64,000 nucleotides of DNA from Cladocopium goreaui (Eukaryota; Sar; Dinophyceae; Suessiales; Symbiodiniaceae), in the NCBI GenBank assembly GCA_947184155.2, contig CAMXCT020006575.1, forward strand, positions 276,591 through 340,590, written 5' to 3'. The position numbers were made by a program, and so were the translations under genes. The notes below the pieces were generated by a model, which was not told where the DNA came from, did not search any database, and saw only the letters and a list, made by a program, of their open reading frames with translations. Shown piece by piece: positions 42,944 to 53,086 of this stretch. Within the stretch, counting starts at the first letter, position 1. Each line of letters starts with the position of its first letter.

Positions 42944-43087
42944 TGTATTTTACAAGGTCAGCCAACAATAGTTACAATAACTAATGGGGCAACAACAGAC
43001 CGGTAAGCACTCAGCTCTTTTGAACCAACGCTATCGGGTAGATCGATGATATATACAATACATGGTTTTACTGCAGGAGTTTTTACA
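42944..43087 (-). repeat. 5' LTR of the copia element
   Basis: 144 bp, matching 30804-30947 with no difference seen. It must hold the promoter; no TATA box is evident on the minus strand. The plus-strand (TA)n stretch GATATATACAATAC near 43050 is the only AT-rich candidate. Confidence 0.95.
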
Positions 43088-43110
43088 ATATCAAGCATTT
43101 TTGTTGTCCC

Positions 43111-43196
43111 CGGCCTGGTAATGACTAACAGTTTGCGAACTTGAACATGGCCATAGAAATCATGAGTTTTCCATAGTTTTTTGTATGTTTACCATT
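43111..43196. mobile_element. Partial MITE family B copy
   Basis: Shares GGCCTGGTAA, AACAGTTTGCGAACTTGAAC, CATAGAAATCATGAG and CCATAGTTTTTTGTATGTTT with the copies at 11.1 and 45.1 kb. The right terminus is degraded (ACCATTTTTAG). Confidence 0.55.
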
Positions 43197-43218
43197 TTTA
43201 GTAACTGGAAACTCTCAC

Positions 43219-43273
43219 CTATGCCATCTCCAGCGGCGCTCCACATGGCAAACTTCAGAAATTTTTGTCCCAC
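43219..43273 (-). CDS. Short exon candidate beside the copia insertion
   Basis: Textbook borders TTCCGTCAG|GTGGGA and GGCATAG|GTGAGA. The 55 bases can be read as VGQKFLKFAMWSAAGDGI. It lies 127 bases outside the copia element. If real, the element sits in the following intron, in the same orientation as the gene. Confidence 0.45.
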
Positions 43274-43289
43274 CTGACGGAAAAAGACA

Positions 43290-45056
43290 GTGTGGCTGGG
43301 TTCCATCCATCAGACCACTATGAATTTGGTCCCAATGATCTACATCCATGCTGAGTCTTCCATGGGTTTTTCACATCAAAAAACAGATCCATGGGATTCC
43401 AAACAAAGCCATCCAAAAATGCCTTGCCTTTTCCGATCTCATGTGGTTTTCCAAACAATGGGGTTCACACCATCCCCAAGTCATCAACATAGATTCTATG
43501 CCAAATTTTCAAACACCATCAAACATGCCCAATTTTCATCAATTTTCTATGGTTTCTATGGGATTTTCAGCAATTTTCACCAAATTTCCAATAGATCTAT
43601 GGGATTCTATGGCTAAATGGCTGGTTTCTACCCATGAAAAAATTGGGCTGTTTCTCCACTGCCGATCCTCCGAGGTGCTGGAAAATCATTTCCCCAGATG
43701 CATATTATGTTAAAACGTATGTATTATAATATACTACGTATGTATAATATGATATGATATGATATGATATGATATGATATAAATTTTTAAATCATATTAT
43801 ATTAGATCATGTCATATAAAAAATAGATCATCTATATTAATGATATAATACATATATATATATATATGATTATATTGTACATATTGCTGCTTCATATCCA
43901 TGTATCTGTGCGTCAATATATCTGCATGTTTGAGAATTGGTATTCCCCCAAAATGATCAAAGTGGCACCTGTACTGGGGCAAATGAGATTGGAGAGCATT
44001 GGATTCAGGTCCCACAATACGCAGTTTTTTGGGCAAACCCCAAACTCGTTGAAACTCTTCTTTTGTCGTGCTCGTTTGCCACCTTTGGGATGTGTAAGGC
44101 AGTTTCCAAACAACGCTTCAATATGTCCATGGGCAGATTACTTTCGCTAGTACCTCATATTCAACCATATTCAACCATTTGAATCGGTTCAAGGGAACAT
44201 TTTGCAAGGTTTACCGCCATATCTTCAGAATAGAACATGTGGTTTCAACCTTTCAACGTTTTTTCCTCCAACGAAAGGAAATCCATTGAACCCATCAATT
44301 CAATTAGCATTGAGCATATCGTTTCCGTAAATGTTCACTAACGAAACTAATCCCTCTCATATTGAATACCCTCCATATTCAACCAGGGTTTCAAGGATGG
44401 TATTTTTCCACATATTTTGACATTAGAGGGATGGGATTGGATCAAATTATTGGGGATTTAGGGGGTTCCTAGAATATCGGTACCCAAAAATGGATGGTTT
44501 AGAATGGTTTAGAATGGAACATCCTATGAAAATGGATGATGTAGGGATACCAGCCTTTTAGGAAAGCTTCATTTTTACAGCATTCCGGGTATTCTCCCCG
44601 TTTCTTGGTTCCTCCCCAGCGCCTGGTGCTGATTCTCACCAGGCCTGTTGCCCAAGCGGCAGGGATATGTAGAAATTCACGGACATATCTTGAACTGTAT
44701 ATATGAGCTCATATATCTGGGTAAATTAAAATATTTCACTAACCTGAATTAAGGCCATTTGGGGATGATTTCCCTTACTAACCATTATTCCCAGTGAGGT
44801 CGCAGTGAGGTCGTTATAATTTACCCAGATATATGGAAGTGTGTATATATCATTATACTATTATATCTATATACACCCTATATACGCTAATCTACACTAT
44901 ATATATATATGTATACACCTATATATACACACTGTGTGTATCCTAATATAAAAGCCGTGGTAATAAAATGACTACATGGGGTAGGGTCATTCATCCCTGG
45001 GAAGATTTTCTTGTCAGGTCAGAAGATGTGAGCCACATCTTCAGTGGGATATATTA
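43290..45056. other. Gap with repeats and a MITE
   Basis: Includes a GATAT pentanucleotide run at 43745-43785 and TA-rich DNA near 43850. A GC-richer patch at 43945-44115 is open in two minus frames (FGNCLTHPKGGKRARQKKSF in one) and could be coding. A 10-bp TTTAGAATGG duplication lies near 44500. A complete MITE family C copy lies at 44711-44834. No exon with decisive borders. Confidence 0.45.
44711..44834. mobile_element. MITE family C copy
   Basis: Ends ATATATCTGGGTAAATTA and TAATTTACCCAGATATAT are near-perfect inverted repeats. The interior has TTTCACTAACCTGAATTAAG and CATTTGGGGATGATTTCCC. Fragments with the same interior occur near 6550, 8697, 22390, 25210 and 27770. Confidence 0.75.
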
Positions 45057-45181
45057 CCCGGCCTGGTAAACGTTTACAGTTTGCGAACTTGAAAATGGCC
45101 CAGTCGAAATAGTTGATTCCATCAAAAATTCTGATTTTCCATGATTTTCCACAGTTTTTTTTTATGTTTACCAGAGGGTAG
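45056..45181. mobile_element. MITE family B copy
   Basis: Begins ACCCGGCCTGGTAAACGTTT and ends TATGTTTACCAGAGGGT. Interior GTTTGCGAACTTGAAAATGG matches the 11.1-kb copy. No target duplication can be read with confidence. Confidence 0.7.
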
Positions 45182-45256
45182 CACCTGAAAAACTGCCATG
45201 AAAACCTGCAACGCCAACGAGTTTTGTTCTGATCTTCGGGCAGAAAAAAAACACAC

Positions 45257-45308
45257 CATTGCCAGCGTAGGGGGGCTCATCCAGGCAAAACCCCGCACTT
45301 GAGATTTC
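45257..45308 (-). CDS. Short exon candidate
   Basis: Acceptor TTCCAAG|GAAATC and donor GGCAATG|GTGTGT. The 52 bases read EISSAGFCLDEPPYAGN. Both borders are good; the family is unknown. Confidence 0.4.
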
Positions 45309-45329
45309 CTTGGAATATAAAAAATTGAG

Positions 45330-45439
45330 CTGGTTGGTGGTTAAAAGACCATCTTGAAAAATGATGGAGTTCGTCAATGGGAAGGATGACATCCCATATA
45401 TGAAATGGGAAAAAAACCATGTTCCAAACCACCAACCAG
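45330..45439. mobile_element. MITE family A copy with TGAG target duplication
   Basis: CTGGTTGGTGGTTAAAAGAC at left and CCAAACCACCAACCAG at right, 110 bp, with TGAG at 45326-45329 and 45440-45443. It lies 21 bases upstream of the preceding exon on the minus strand, that is, within its intron. Confidence 0.85.
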
Positions 45440-45449
45440 TGAGGCACTG

Positions 45450-46162
45450 ACGACACGTCCTGTTAGCCAATGTGCCATTCTGTTGCAAATCATGGTCAAT
45501 GTTTACGTTCCTATCATGGATGACAAGAATAGACATTGAATCAGCTAATATATCCCCATGTTACCACCAAACAACCATCATTTCTAGGTTATCTAGCAGT
45601 TCTGTTCTAATTTTGCAGCTGAAATCTAACAATTGTCTCCCAAGACACGTTTGCCAACTCGTGTTTTCTTGTTGTTTGCATACCGGACATCAAAGACCCA
45701 TCAAAGTAAGAAATCCGTAGGACACGCCTCCGCATTTGGGCATAACCGGCCAGCCCATGTCTGTACTATTCACCAAGCTTTACCTAGTGAAAACCCACTC
45801 ATGATTGGTACAGTTCCCATTTTTGTTTTTTAATGATTGGTTTGTCAATTGTTATAATTGTTCATGACCTTTACCTCCATGATGGTTACCCTCGGGTAAT
45901 CAGTCACATGGCTTGCTGGAAAACCCACCATTTCGTTCGATGATTTCCCCATGAACAAACCTTTGAGACTCTGTTTAGTTCGGGGGTTTCCCAGCCAGCC
46001 ATGTTTGAACTCGTTTCATCAATACATATCAATAGATTAAGTCCCATAAAGTCCCCCCAAAAATCCCTCCAGAAATCGTCATGAAATCCCAATGAAATCC
46101 CATAAATTCCTACGAACACTACGCATTAAATGGTTGGTTGACCTGGCATTTTCACATCTCAC
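45450..46162. other. Gap, no gene seen
   Basis: A minus-strand patch at 45950-46000 (PELNRVSK before a GTTTGT donor) is too short to call. The rest is unremarkable. Confidence 0.35.
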
Positions 46163-46261
46163 CAGTCCCTCGACCTCCACGTTGTATCGTCCATTGATCT
46201 GCATCTCCTGGACGTACCTCACGTCACCGAGTCTTCTGCTTAGTTCATAGCTGGGGGTAAC
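46163..46261 (-). CDS. Internal exon
   Basis: Acceptor AAATGGAG|GTTACC and donor GGGACTG|GTGAGA, phase 0 at both ends, 99 bases. Encodes VTPSYELSRRLGDVRYVQEM, then QINGRYNVEVEGL. The alternation of charged and hydrophobic residues looks like beta-strand protein. Among the better host exon calls. Identity unknown. Confidence 0.55.
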
Positions 46262-46295
46262 CTCCATTTCGAGAAAGATCATAGAAATATAATGC

Positions 46296-46402
46296 CTGGT
46301 TGGTGGTTAAAAAACCATCTTGAAAAATGATGGAGTGAAAGTCAATGGGAAGGATGACATCCCATATATGAAATGGAAAAAATGTTTGAAACCACCAACC
46401 AG
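46296..46402. mobile_element. MITE family A copy with ATGC target duplication
   Basis: CTGGTTGGTGGTTAAAAAAC at left, GAAACCACCAACCAG at right, 107 bp, flanked by ATGC at 46292-46295 and 46403-46406. Ends are complementary over at least 14 bases. Confidence 0.88.
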
Positions 46403-46726
46403 ATGCTAATATATGCTATACTGTATACTATATCTGTAATATCTGTAATATGTATAATGTCTACAATATCTATAATATCTCTGTATAATATGTATAATAT
46501 CTATCATATCTATAACGTATATATATATATATATGTATATATGTACACATATTCTAGCTCAAAAAATAGGTAGTAACACGGTGGGCAACTGGACTATATA
46601 TATAAATATATATACATCGCAACAATCAGCTGTAACATATCGTGGTTGGGATCAGCACTGCTGATCGGCTGTGCTTGTGATTGTTCCATGGAGTTCAGAG
46701 GTTCATGATGTCATCTCTTTATGAAA
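46403..46726. other. TA/AT-rich spacer
   Basis: Repeated ATCTGTAATATGTATAATGT-like simple sequence at 46425-46540 and unique sequence to 46726. No coding signal. Confidence 0.5.
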
Positions 46727-46839
46727 CTGGTTGGTTAAAAAACCATCTTGAAAAATGATGGAGTGAAAGTCAATGGGGTTGGGATGACATCCCATATATG
46801 AAATGGAAACTAAAATTCATGTTTGAAACCACCAACCAG
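46727..46839. mobile_element. MITE family A copy, left end damaged
   Basis: Left end CTGGTTGGTTAAAAAACC lacks part of the repeat. Right end GAAACCACCAACCAG is intact. Interior closely matches the copy at 46296. No target duplication is visible. Confidence 0.75.
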
Positions 46840-47027
46840 TGTTTTTTGTTTGCTTTTTGGAAGAAATGTATTCTCAAGTTCTTTGCTAATACTCGTTTAT
46901 TCCAGCATCTGCAGATGGCTTTTATTACATGTTCAACGTGAAAGCCTCGGGCAGGCTGACCCCGTGTGAAACTCTATCTTTCTTGGTCAGATCTACTATG
47001 ATATCTTCATATATTTAAGATAAATTC

Positions 47028-47141
47028 CCCTCTGGTTATGACTAACATAGCCATGGTATAGATGGCCCATAGAAATAGATGGTTTACCTATTAACAGCAT
47101 GGTGATTTTCCATGGCAAACTGTTAGTCATAACCAGATGGT
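47028..47141. mobile_element. MITE family B copy
   Basis: Ends CCCCTCTGGTTATGACTAAC and GTTAGTCATAACCAGATGG, with interior CATAGCCATGG and GATGGTTTACCTATTAACAG. It provides the intact comparison for the copy interrupted by the tyrosine-recombinase element. Confidence 0.7.
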
Positions 47142-47344
47142 AAATAAAATGTACACAATCTCTTGTACATCCATTCTGGAGAATCCTAGCTCTTCCTGGC
47201 TACCGCCATATCTGCCATTGGCCAAGTCACTTCTCTGCATATTCAGCACCTAATTGGGCCATCATTGGGCCATCGGGTTTGGGGATACTCCATGGTGATA
47301 TCATGGATATCATGGTGACAACATATGGATGATATATATATACC

Positions 47345-47372
47345 CAACCTGGTTATGACTAACATAGCCATG
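47345..47372. mobile_element. Left part of MITE family B copy split by the YR element
   Basis: AACCTGGTTATGACTAACATAGCCATG abuts the left end of the element. The remainder of the same MITE resumes at 54744-54820 (GAAAATGAATC ... AAATAACCAGGTGG). Compare the intact copy at 47028-47141. Confidence 0.7.
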
Positions 47373-47592
47373 TCAATGCAGAGACTTTTTCCTCCACCAC
47401 CAGAGTTGCTCAATTTCTGATGGCTTTGCCACCTCTCTTAAACAATGGTACCTTGGCAGGCTCGAGCTGTTGTACAAGGGGCCCTGGCCGTCACCAGGGA
47501 ATCCCTCACCTTTGACCTTCATCAAAGGAGGCAAAATCAAATTATGTTGCCATGCCCAAGGACCAAAAAGAGAGAAAAAACATCACCTATCC
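47373..47592 (-). repeat. Split direct repeat B2
   Basis: 220 bp from TCAATGCAGAGAC to ACATCACCTATCC, matching B1 at 47720-47939. Outer end of the element, preceded by CATG. Confidence 0.95.
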
Positions 47593-47636
47593 GGCGGTCC
47601 CACCGCCGGAACTGAATCCGCGGTGGGATGGGTGGG
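47593..47636 (-). other. Spacer between A2 and B2
   Basis: 44 GC-rich bases with a GGCGGTCC/CACCGCC foldback. It is present only at this end, not at the inner end of B1 (the recombinase ORF follows there) or of A1. Confidence 0.6.
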
Positions 47637-47719
47637 GATCTGAAAACTGCAGGTCAGAGACCGGCTGCTACCTTCAAAAGCTCTTACTGACATGTCTACT
47701 GATACATCATAAGGACATG
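47637..47719 (-). repeat. Split direct repeat A2
   Basis: 83 bp from GATCTGAAAACTGC to AAGGACATG, matching A1 at 54661-54743. It abuts B1 directly. Confidence 0.95.
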
Positions 47720-47939
47720 TCAATGCAGAGACTTTTTCCTCCACCACCAGAGTTGCTCAATTTCTGATGGCTTTGCCACCTCTCTTAAACAATGGTACCT
47801 TGGCAGGCTCGAGCTGTTGTACAAGGGGCCCTGGCCGTCACCAGGGAATCCCTCACCTTTGACCTTCATCAAAGGAGGCAAAATCAAATTATGTTGCCAT
47901 GCCCAAGGACCAAAAAGAGAGAAAAAACATCACCTATCC
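47720..47939 (-). repeat. Split direct repeat B1
   Basis: 220 bp, matching B2. The recombinase stop codon (47930-47932) lies inside it, so the last codons of that gene are part of the repeat. Confidence 0.95.
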
Positions 47940-48892
47940 ACGGTTTCCATCCTGGCTTTTGCCGCCAACAACTGAGCAAGTTGTCGCATATACTGTTTCT
48001 GGTCACCCGTGATTTGCAGATGACTCAAAGTGGCTGCAGCATCTTGCAGATAAATTCGTGCTGTTGAAGTGGAAGCCCACCGGCCACGCAGTAATGTCTG
48101 CTCAATATTCTGAGCAACAACAAAATCCCATGTGGCTCCACCCCGGCGGAAGCTATACATGGAAAAATAGCCAGGGATTTGGAGATGCTCCAAAATGGTG
48201 AAGAAGAGGTGACGAAGAGAAGCAGGCGAGCAGCTCAAAAGGGTATCCTCAGGGGCTTTGTCCTTGAGGGCGTGCAGCAACCAGTAGTTTGCAACTCTGC
48301 TTCGGCACACAACCATTTCACTGGCATTCTTGCGCTGCCCTGTCTTGGTTTGACCCAAAGACAGGACAGCTTGACCACCAGCCCAGGTTATGTCTTGCTT
48401 CCGTAAATGGTACAACTCGCCTGGTCGTAGAAAGGTATCAAAACACACCAAAAATGCTGCCGCAGCCGCTGGCTTGTTGAGCTTCAGACAGGCCCCACTG
48501 ATGGCCACCACCATCAATGGGCTGATAGGTAGCACTCTGACTGGCGGCTCCATTTTCTGCCAGGATTTCAGCAAACGCCAACTGTGACGAAGTTTACCTG
48601 CTATTTCCGGCAGATAGTGCTGCAAAGCCGCCAATCCATCTGAGGCATACCCCTTCGGGTAGCCCTCAGCAAAGAGGTGCTCCAACCATTGCCCTGTAGC
48701 AACATCGAAATCATCCCAGGTAGCTGGGTAGGATCCGGAATGCTTCCAGAACCTCAAAACTCGCATGGCTGCTTGTTGGTAACGCACATGAAGACCGGGG
48801 CTGAGAACTTTATCATGTAGCTTCAGCGAGGCTCTCTGTTTCTTCCTTTCTTGTCGGCGCCTTTCAGTTTGAACTTTGGTTTGTTTGCCCAT
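47930..48892 (-). CDS. Tyrosine recombinase of the YR retrotransposon
   Basis: ATG at 48892, 320 codons, overlapping the end of the RT ORF by 70 bases in another frame. It starts with a basic segment. The core has the box I arginine in TFLRPGELYHLRK (Arg156), a beta-hairpin lysine in QTKTGQ (Lys183), SFRRGGAT at 247-254 in place of the family HxxR, a tryptophan in GRWAS (272) and the nucleophile tyrosine in ARIYLQDA (Tyr281). The first position of HxxR is Ser here; otherwise all catalytic positions are present. It would integrate the circular DNA copy at a short identity such as CATG. Translation may rely on frameshift or reinitiation from the RT ORF. Confidence 0.9.
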   Translation of the reverse strand: MGKQTKVQTERRRQERKKQRASLKLHDKVLSPGLHVRYQQAAMRVLRFWKHSGSYPATWDDFDVATGQWLEHLFAEGYPKGYASDGLAALQHYLPEIAGKLRHSWRLLKSWQKMEPPVRVLPISPLMVVAISGACLKLNKPAAAAAFLVCFDTFLRPGELYHLRKQDITWAGGQAVLSLGQTKTGQRKNASEMVVCRSRVANYWLLHALKDKAPEDTLLSCSPASLRHLFFTILEHLQIPGYFSMYSFRRGGATWDFVVAQNIEQTLLRGRWASTSTARIYLQDAAATLSHLQITGDQKQYMRQLAQLLAAKARMETVDR

Positions 48893-51800
48893 CGGCTGGG
48901 AAGATCAGCAGGGTTGTCGTGAGTAGCTACGTAGCCTATGGCCAATTGTAGCCCCCCTGAGAGACTCAGAGCTGACAATCTTTGAAGACCAATCCGTAGC
49001 CGGCGGCTGCTTGAGCGACCTTTTGCTATCACTGCCGCCACAACCTGGCTGTCCACCAGGTGAAGCAGTCGACTCCTAAAGCCGTCCACTTTTCGAAGGC
49101 GCCATTGCAAGCTATTGACAACCCCTTGAAGCTCTAGAACATTAATATGTGCAGCAAACTTCCAAGGATATCCATGTATGATTCGCCAATTGAAGAGGCT
49201 AGAACGAATTCCCGCACGCGGCCATGCTTTTGTTCTGAAAGGAATGCCTACATCAAGTTTAACATCACAACCACCTCTGTCACTCTGCCTTAGAAATTCT
49301 TGAACCAACCTACCAGAGGCGGCATCAGGTTTGCTGGACGGCAAAAACTCAGGTTTGCTACACCACCCTTGAGGGGCCACCTCACCCCTTGCTAGGATGC
49401 TGTCAAGGCACCTGGTTCGGTGGAGTGGGTTCACTGTCTTGAGCAGTTCGTCCAGCAAGAAGGTAATAGCGTAGACGTTGAACGAGTTCCCCAGCATGCT
49501 TGCCCCCATGTTGAACGCCTCATCCATGGTCAGTTTGGGATTCAATCCGCATGACACATATCCTTGCGGAAACCCCATCACTCGTTCACGTTCCATGAGG
49601 CTGGGCAATCTCAAAGATCCATCAGGGCGAAGGACCATCTGCCAGCTTTCATAATTGTAAACCTGAAAGCGATGTCGGTCCCGGGTCCACCTTTCAATGG
49701 CCTCTTGCGAGGCTTGGTGAATACCGGCCGGCTGTCGAGGGGGCGAAGCCCGAGGGAGCGCCCTCGTCAAGGTCGGCAGGGGATCTTTGCAAGCCCGTTG
49801 ACAGAGTGGATCTAACCACCAGTCCCTGTCCGCCAACAGGGGGGGGAAGATCCATTCTCGGTATCCATCTCGTTGTAGGAGAGCCTCCCCTGTCCTAGCT
49901 TCCACTTTCCAGTCCACCCAGAAGAGGCGCGGCCTTCGGCACTGTGAGAACGCCGTGCAGTCAACGAGGATTGGCTCAACCTCAAGTGTTGCTGAAAACT
50001 GATCCCTGTTGTCCTTGGTCATGGAGAAGACATTTTCCACAAAGGAGTGAACAGGGCAGTTGAAGGCTTTCCGCAACCCTTTGAAAATGCGCGGCATCTC
50101 AAAGAACAGTTTGCTTCGTGCACCTTGCAGTCCTTGACGATTCGCCAGAAGAGCAGAGAGGTCTTGGCAGGGACTACCACCCCCTACCAAGACCAAGTCC
50201 ACTGCGTGTCCGCAGCTCTTACTGAGGTTGTCCAAGACACCTTGGTTGATCTTCTCCACATTGCCCAACTCTATGACTCCAGGCCAACGTCGCCGCACAA
50301 GCCGCTTGCAACTTGCATCGATTTCGGATGAAGCGAAGGCCACAACCCTGCACTGCAGCCTGCATAAGCCCACCATAAGGGCAGCAATGCCATCGAAGAG
50401 TGACACCACCACAATGCGGGGACCTTCGGTTTTTCTAGACTCCATTGCACCTTGAGCAGCAAAGGGTAACATGCGGTCACGTCGATAAGCTGGGCTTGCA
50501 AGTTGGTTCAGCATAGTGTGCCCTTCATCTGTAAGGCCTCCAGACGCGCACAGGCCACCACCTGCTTCACTCGCATCGGAGCTGGTAACCATGCTGCTGA
50601 CCTGAGCCCTCAGGTCAGTTCCAGCCATTGGCAGCATGGCAATGCACCTCAACAGCTCTTGGATGCCGGAGGGCGAGAGAGGTCGTCTCACTTGCAAGTT
50701 CCCTCTCGGCCACACTGCAGACAACAGGCACATCAGAGGTCTTCGGAACTCGAAACACCTCACCAACCTCCCCAAGACCATCAGTCGCACCTTGGTAGCC
50801 GTGGTTCCACGCCCCATCATCCAGATGGCAAAGAAGGCCACTTCCAGCTTCTTGTCTAGTGGAGCGGAGACCGTTCCTCTCAGGCCGTCTACCTCTGCTC
50901 CCATCCGAATCACCTTGGGCTCCCTCAAGTGTGCTTTGTTCTCCGCTATGCCAACCCCCCACCTTCCATAGGCCTGCCGCTGCCTGGCGTGGGTCTCACT
51001 CATAGAGCCTCGCTTTTCTTCCCAGCCTTCACTGGGAACCAGCTCTGGACAGTCAAAGTCATCCAAATAGAACTGCACAAACTCTGTAAGGGTTCCATCT
51101 GAGGACTGGGGGGCTGGCAAGTCTCGCCGCCATTCCAGCTCGGCTGCATGTCCTGCTCCCTCAGGTTGTCTCGCCATCCCAATCTGACGGTGCAAGTGCT
51201 GAAAGAGGCTGACCGCCTGGATCCACCCCATAGGAATCACTCGTGACGCGACGTACTCCCAGGGCTGAGTGGACCCCACCACTTCGCCAGGCACCGGCCA
51301 CGCAAACGCCATAAATGGTCGCCAGCTGTCTGGCAGCTCCCAGGCATAGAAGGCACCTCGTTGATCATCTCCACTCCATAGAAGAGTCTCACCATCCCTT
51401 AGAATCAGTTGGCACCAAGCAGAAGAACTAGATAACGTGTTGAGGTCACCAGCCATCAAGTTCTGGAAGGCATTTGTGGGAACAAAGTTCATGATTAGTC
51501 TGGTAACACGTTTTTCACTTCCCTCTGCTTTACCTTTTTTCTCCACAGAGAACGCACCATTGAGCACTGGGACCCCCCCAGCGTGAAAGACATTTTCAAG
51601 GGGTATGGCTTCTATAAGCCCCCTGTCAAATAGGACTCTGCAGACCCGGTACCATTCAGTTTTACTGGCATTTATGCGGGCTTTGGGAACAACTTTTGGC
51701 CACTGTTCAGGGGGTTTTAGAGTCAGAGAAGGATCACACACCCAATCCTTAATGCCGCCAGTTGCAGCCGCCGCTGCACTCAAGGAGCCAGCCACCCCTC

Positions 51801-52455
51801 GAATTGGCAGTCCAGGAAGTAGTTCTTCCAGCCTCAAGGGAAGCGCATGACCCACCTCATCCCCTGAATAATCAATGGAACGTGATTGAACAAGTTCTGA
51901 AAAAACGGGAAGTGTGACCTCTTTCAAGGGCTCCTGACAAAAACCGTCAATCCATCTGTTGATGACATCAATGGCAGCTGCTTGAGTGGGGGTGTGTTTT
52001 TCTGACTTCCAAGATCTATAAACCCAATCATCATTCATACCATTCAATACCACTATCACCAGCAAACGCCACAACTGTCGTGACCCCTCCCGGACCAACC
52101 GCCCGAGTTGTTGACGCCCCTTCTTTTTGCTGGGCCCAGTGGACAAGTTCGACGCCACTAGCAGGCCGGATTGAGTAGCCTCCATTCGGGCCACAAGTTT
52201 CATGGCAGCTCCCACAGGAGTCAAGGGAAGAGGCAACACATCCCTGACTCGAATAGGTGTTGTGGAGGAAAGTGAAAACTGTTGTTCAAACCATTGGCAC
52301 ATCGACTTCCCATCACGTGGGCTGCAAAGTAGGAGCTGCATCACAGAAATTCCAAGCTGGAGAACTGAGGGACGCAAAAGGGTCACTTCGGTGCACAGTT
52401 CACAAAAAGCCACCTGAAAAAGTTTTTCTGAAACATTTTCAAAAAGTCACACTTG
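48823..52455 (-). CDS. RT - DNMT3-like methyltransferase - RNase H protein of the YR retrotransposon
   Basis: Open from about 52455 (a TGA precedes it), with residues counted from GTG at 52413 (1,196 codons). RT: RLIMNFVPTN (305), GDDQRGAFYAWEL (348), IPMGWIQAVSLFQHL (393), catalytic YLDDF (449-453). RNase H begins at TSSDASEAGGG (Asp613), is interrupted at about 665-995 by a full cytosine-5 methyltransferase, and resumes with NVLELQGVV (Glu1094), HLVDSQVVA (Asp1121) and THDNPADLPSRW (Asp1166 or 1170). No ATG lies at the N-terminus, so frameshift from the overlapping upstream frame (52793-52383) or use of an internal Met is likely. Confidence 0.92.
49431..50421 (-). other. DNMT3-like cytosine-5 DNA methyltransferase domain
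   Basis: Residues about 665-995 of the RT protein. All core motifs are present: I SLFDGIAAL, II SSEID, IV GGGSPCQDLS with nucleophile Cys749, GLQGARSKLFFE, VI FVENVFSM, VIII QCRRPRLFW, IX MERERVMGFPQGY, X GNSFNVYAITFLL. SLFDGIA, the GL-x7-LFFE string after PC, and MERxxGFP match the DNMT3 pattern rather than Dcm or DNMT1. The expected reaction is S-adenosylmethionine-dependent methylation of cytosine, probably CpG. The domain replaces the loop between the first catalytic Asp strand and the Glu helix of RNase H. Confidence 0.9.
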
Positions 52456-53086
52456 AACTCAAATTCCAAAACTTCTGCATTACACCAAAACGACATTGCA
52501 GGTTTCCCTGCACTACCCTCCTCATTGGAAGGGTCATTCAAATTGGCCCCACGCTTTACACTGGGCACTTCCATGCCAGCTACGCAGGCCGCGGCCTTCC
52601 CTGCCACCACAGGGGGCTGGACCTCACAGCCTGCCATCACAGACTGCATGGTCATCTCACAGGCTTCCACCTGCGCACGGTTCCCCGCTACCACGGGGGC
52701 TTTTACTTCCTCGCTTCCTTCGTCTTTCCCTTCGAGGACTGGGCCATCTTCTCCTCGAACTTCCTCTTGTGCTGAAAGATGCGATTCTTCCAATCGTTCC
52801 TGGACTCTCCTTCTTTCCGGGGCACCGCTTCTCTGGCATCTTTCATCCTCATCAAATTGGGGTTCGAATCCCCTAACTCCGCAGGGATCTCCTTCTCCTT
52901 CGGATCGAACTGCACTTGCACCTTCCTCGGAAGAGGGCTGCGACTCCTGTTCGGGCTTTCTTTCCCCGGCGACCTCAGAGCTGTCTTCCTGGCAGGCTTT
53001 TGCTTTTCTGCTTCCTCTGTGATTGCAGGTTGGGGGTGGCGCTGAGAGGGTGTGGTTAGAGGACCCACATCCCTCCCGCCGAGTCC
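52383..53086 (-). CDS. Gag C-terminal extension and linking frame
   Basis: After the TAG at 53087-53089 the Gag frame continues open to 52703 with basic, charged sequence (EEAEKQKPARKTALRSPGKE, KNRIFQHKRKFEEKMAQSSK). A second frame, 52793-52383, rich in Glu/Val/Ala, overlaps both this tail and the start of the RT ORF. The chain TAG readthrough then frameshift could connect Gag to RT, or the copy may be damaged here. No domain is visible. Confidence 0.5.

Larger units (their letters stand above)
30804..43087 (-). mobile_element. Complete Ty1/copia-type LTR retrotransposon, 12,284 bp
   Basis: Bounded by 144-bp direct repeats beginning TGTA and ending TACA, identical as far as I can read them, and flanked by the 5-bp duplication ATATC (30799-30803, 43088-43092). 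Domain order protease, integrase, RT, RNase H is the copia order. Just inside the 5' LTR on the coding strand lies GGTTATCAGCC, resembling the initiator-Met tRNA primer site of copia elements. Next to the 3' LTR lies a purine run, GAGGGGGG. Identical LTRs imply recent insertion. The element is more than twice the length of a standard copia element because pol carries a long C-terminal extension. Confidence 0.95.

Noticed and set aside
47593-47636. GC-rich hairpin considered as a terminator or separate element
   Set aside because: It lies between A2 and B2 of the YR element and is better explained as part of the element's end structure.
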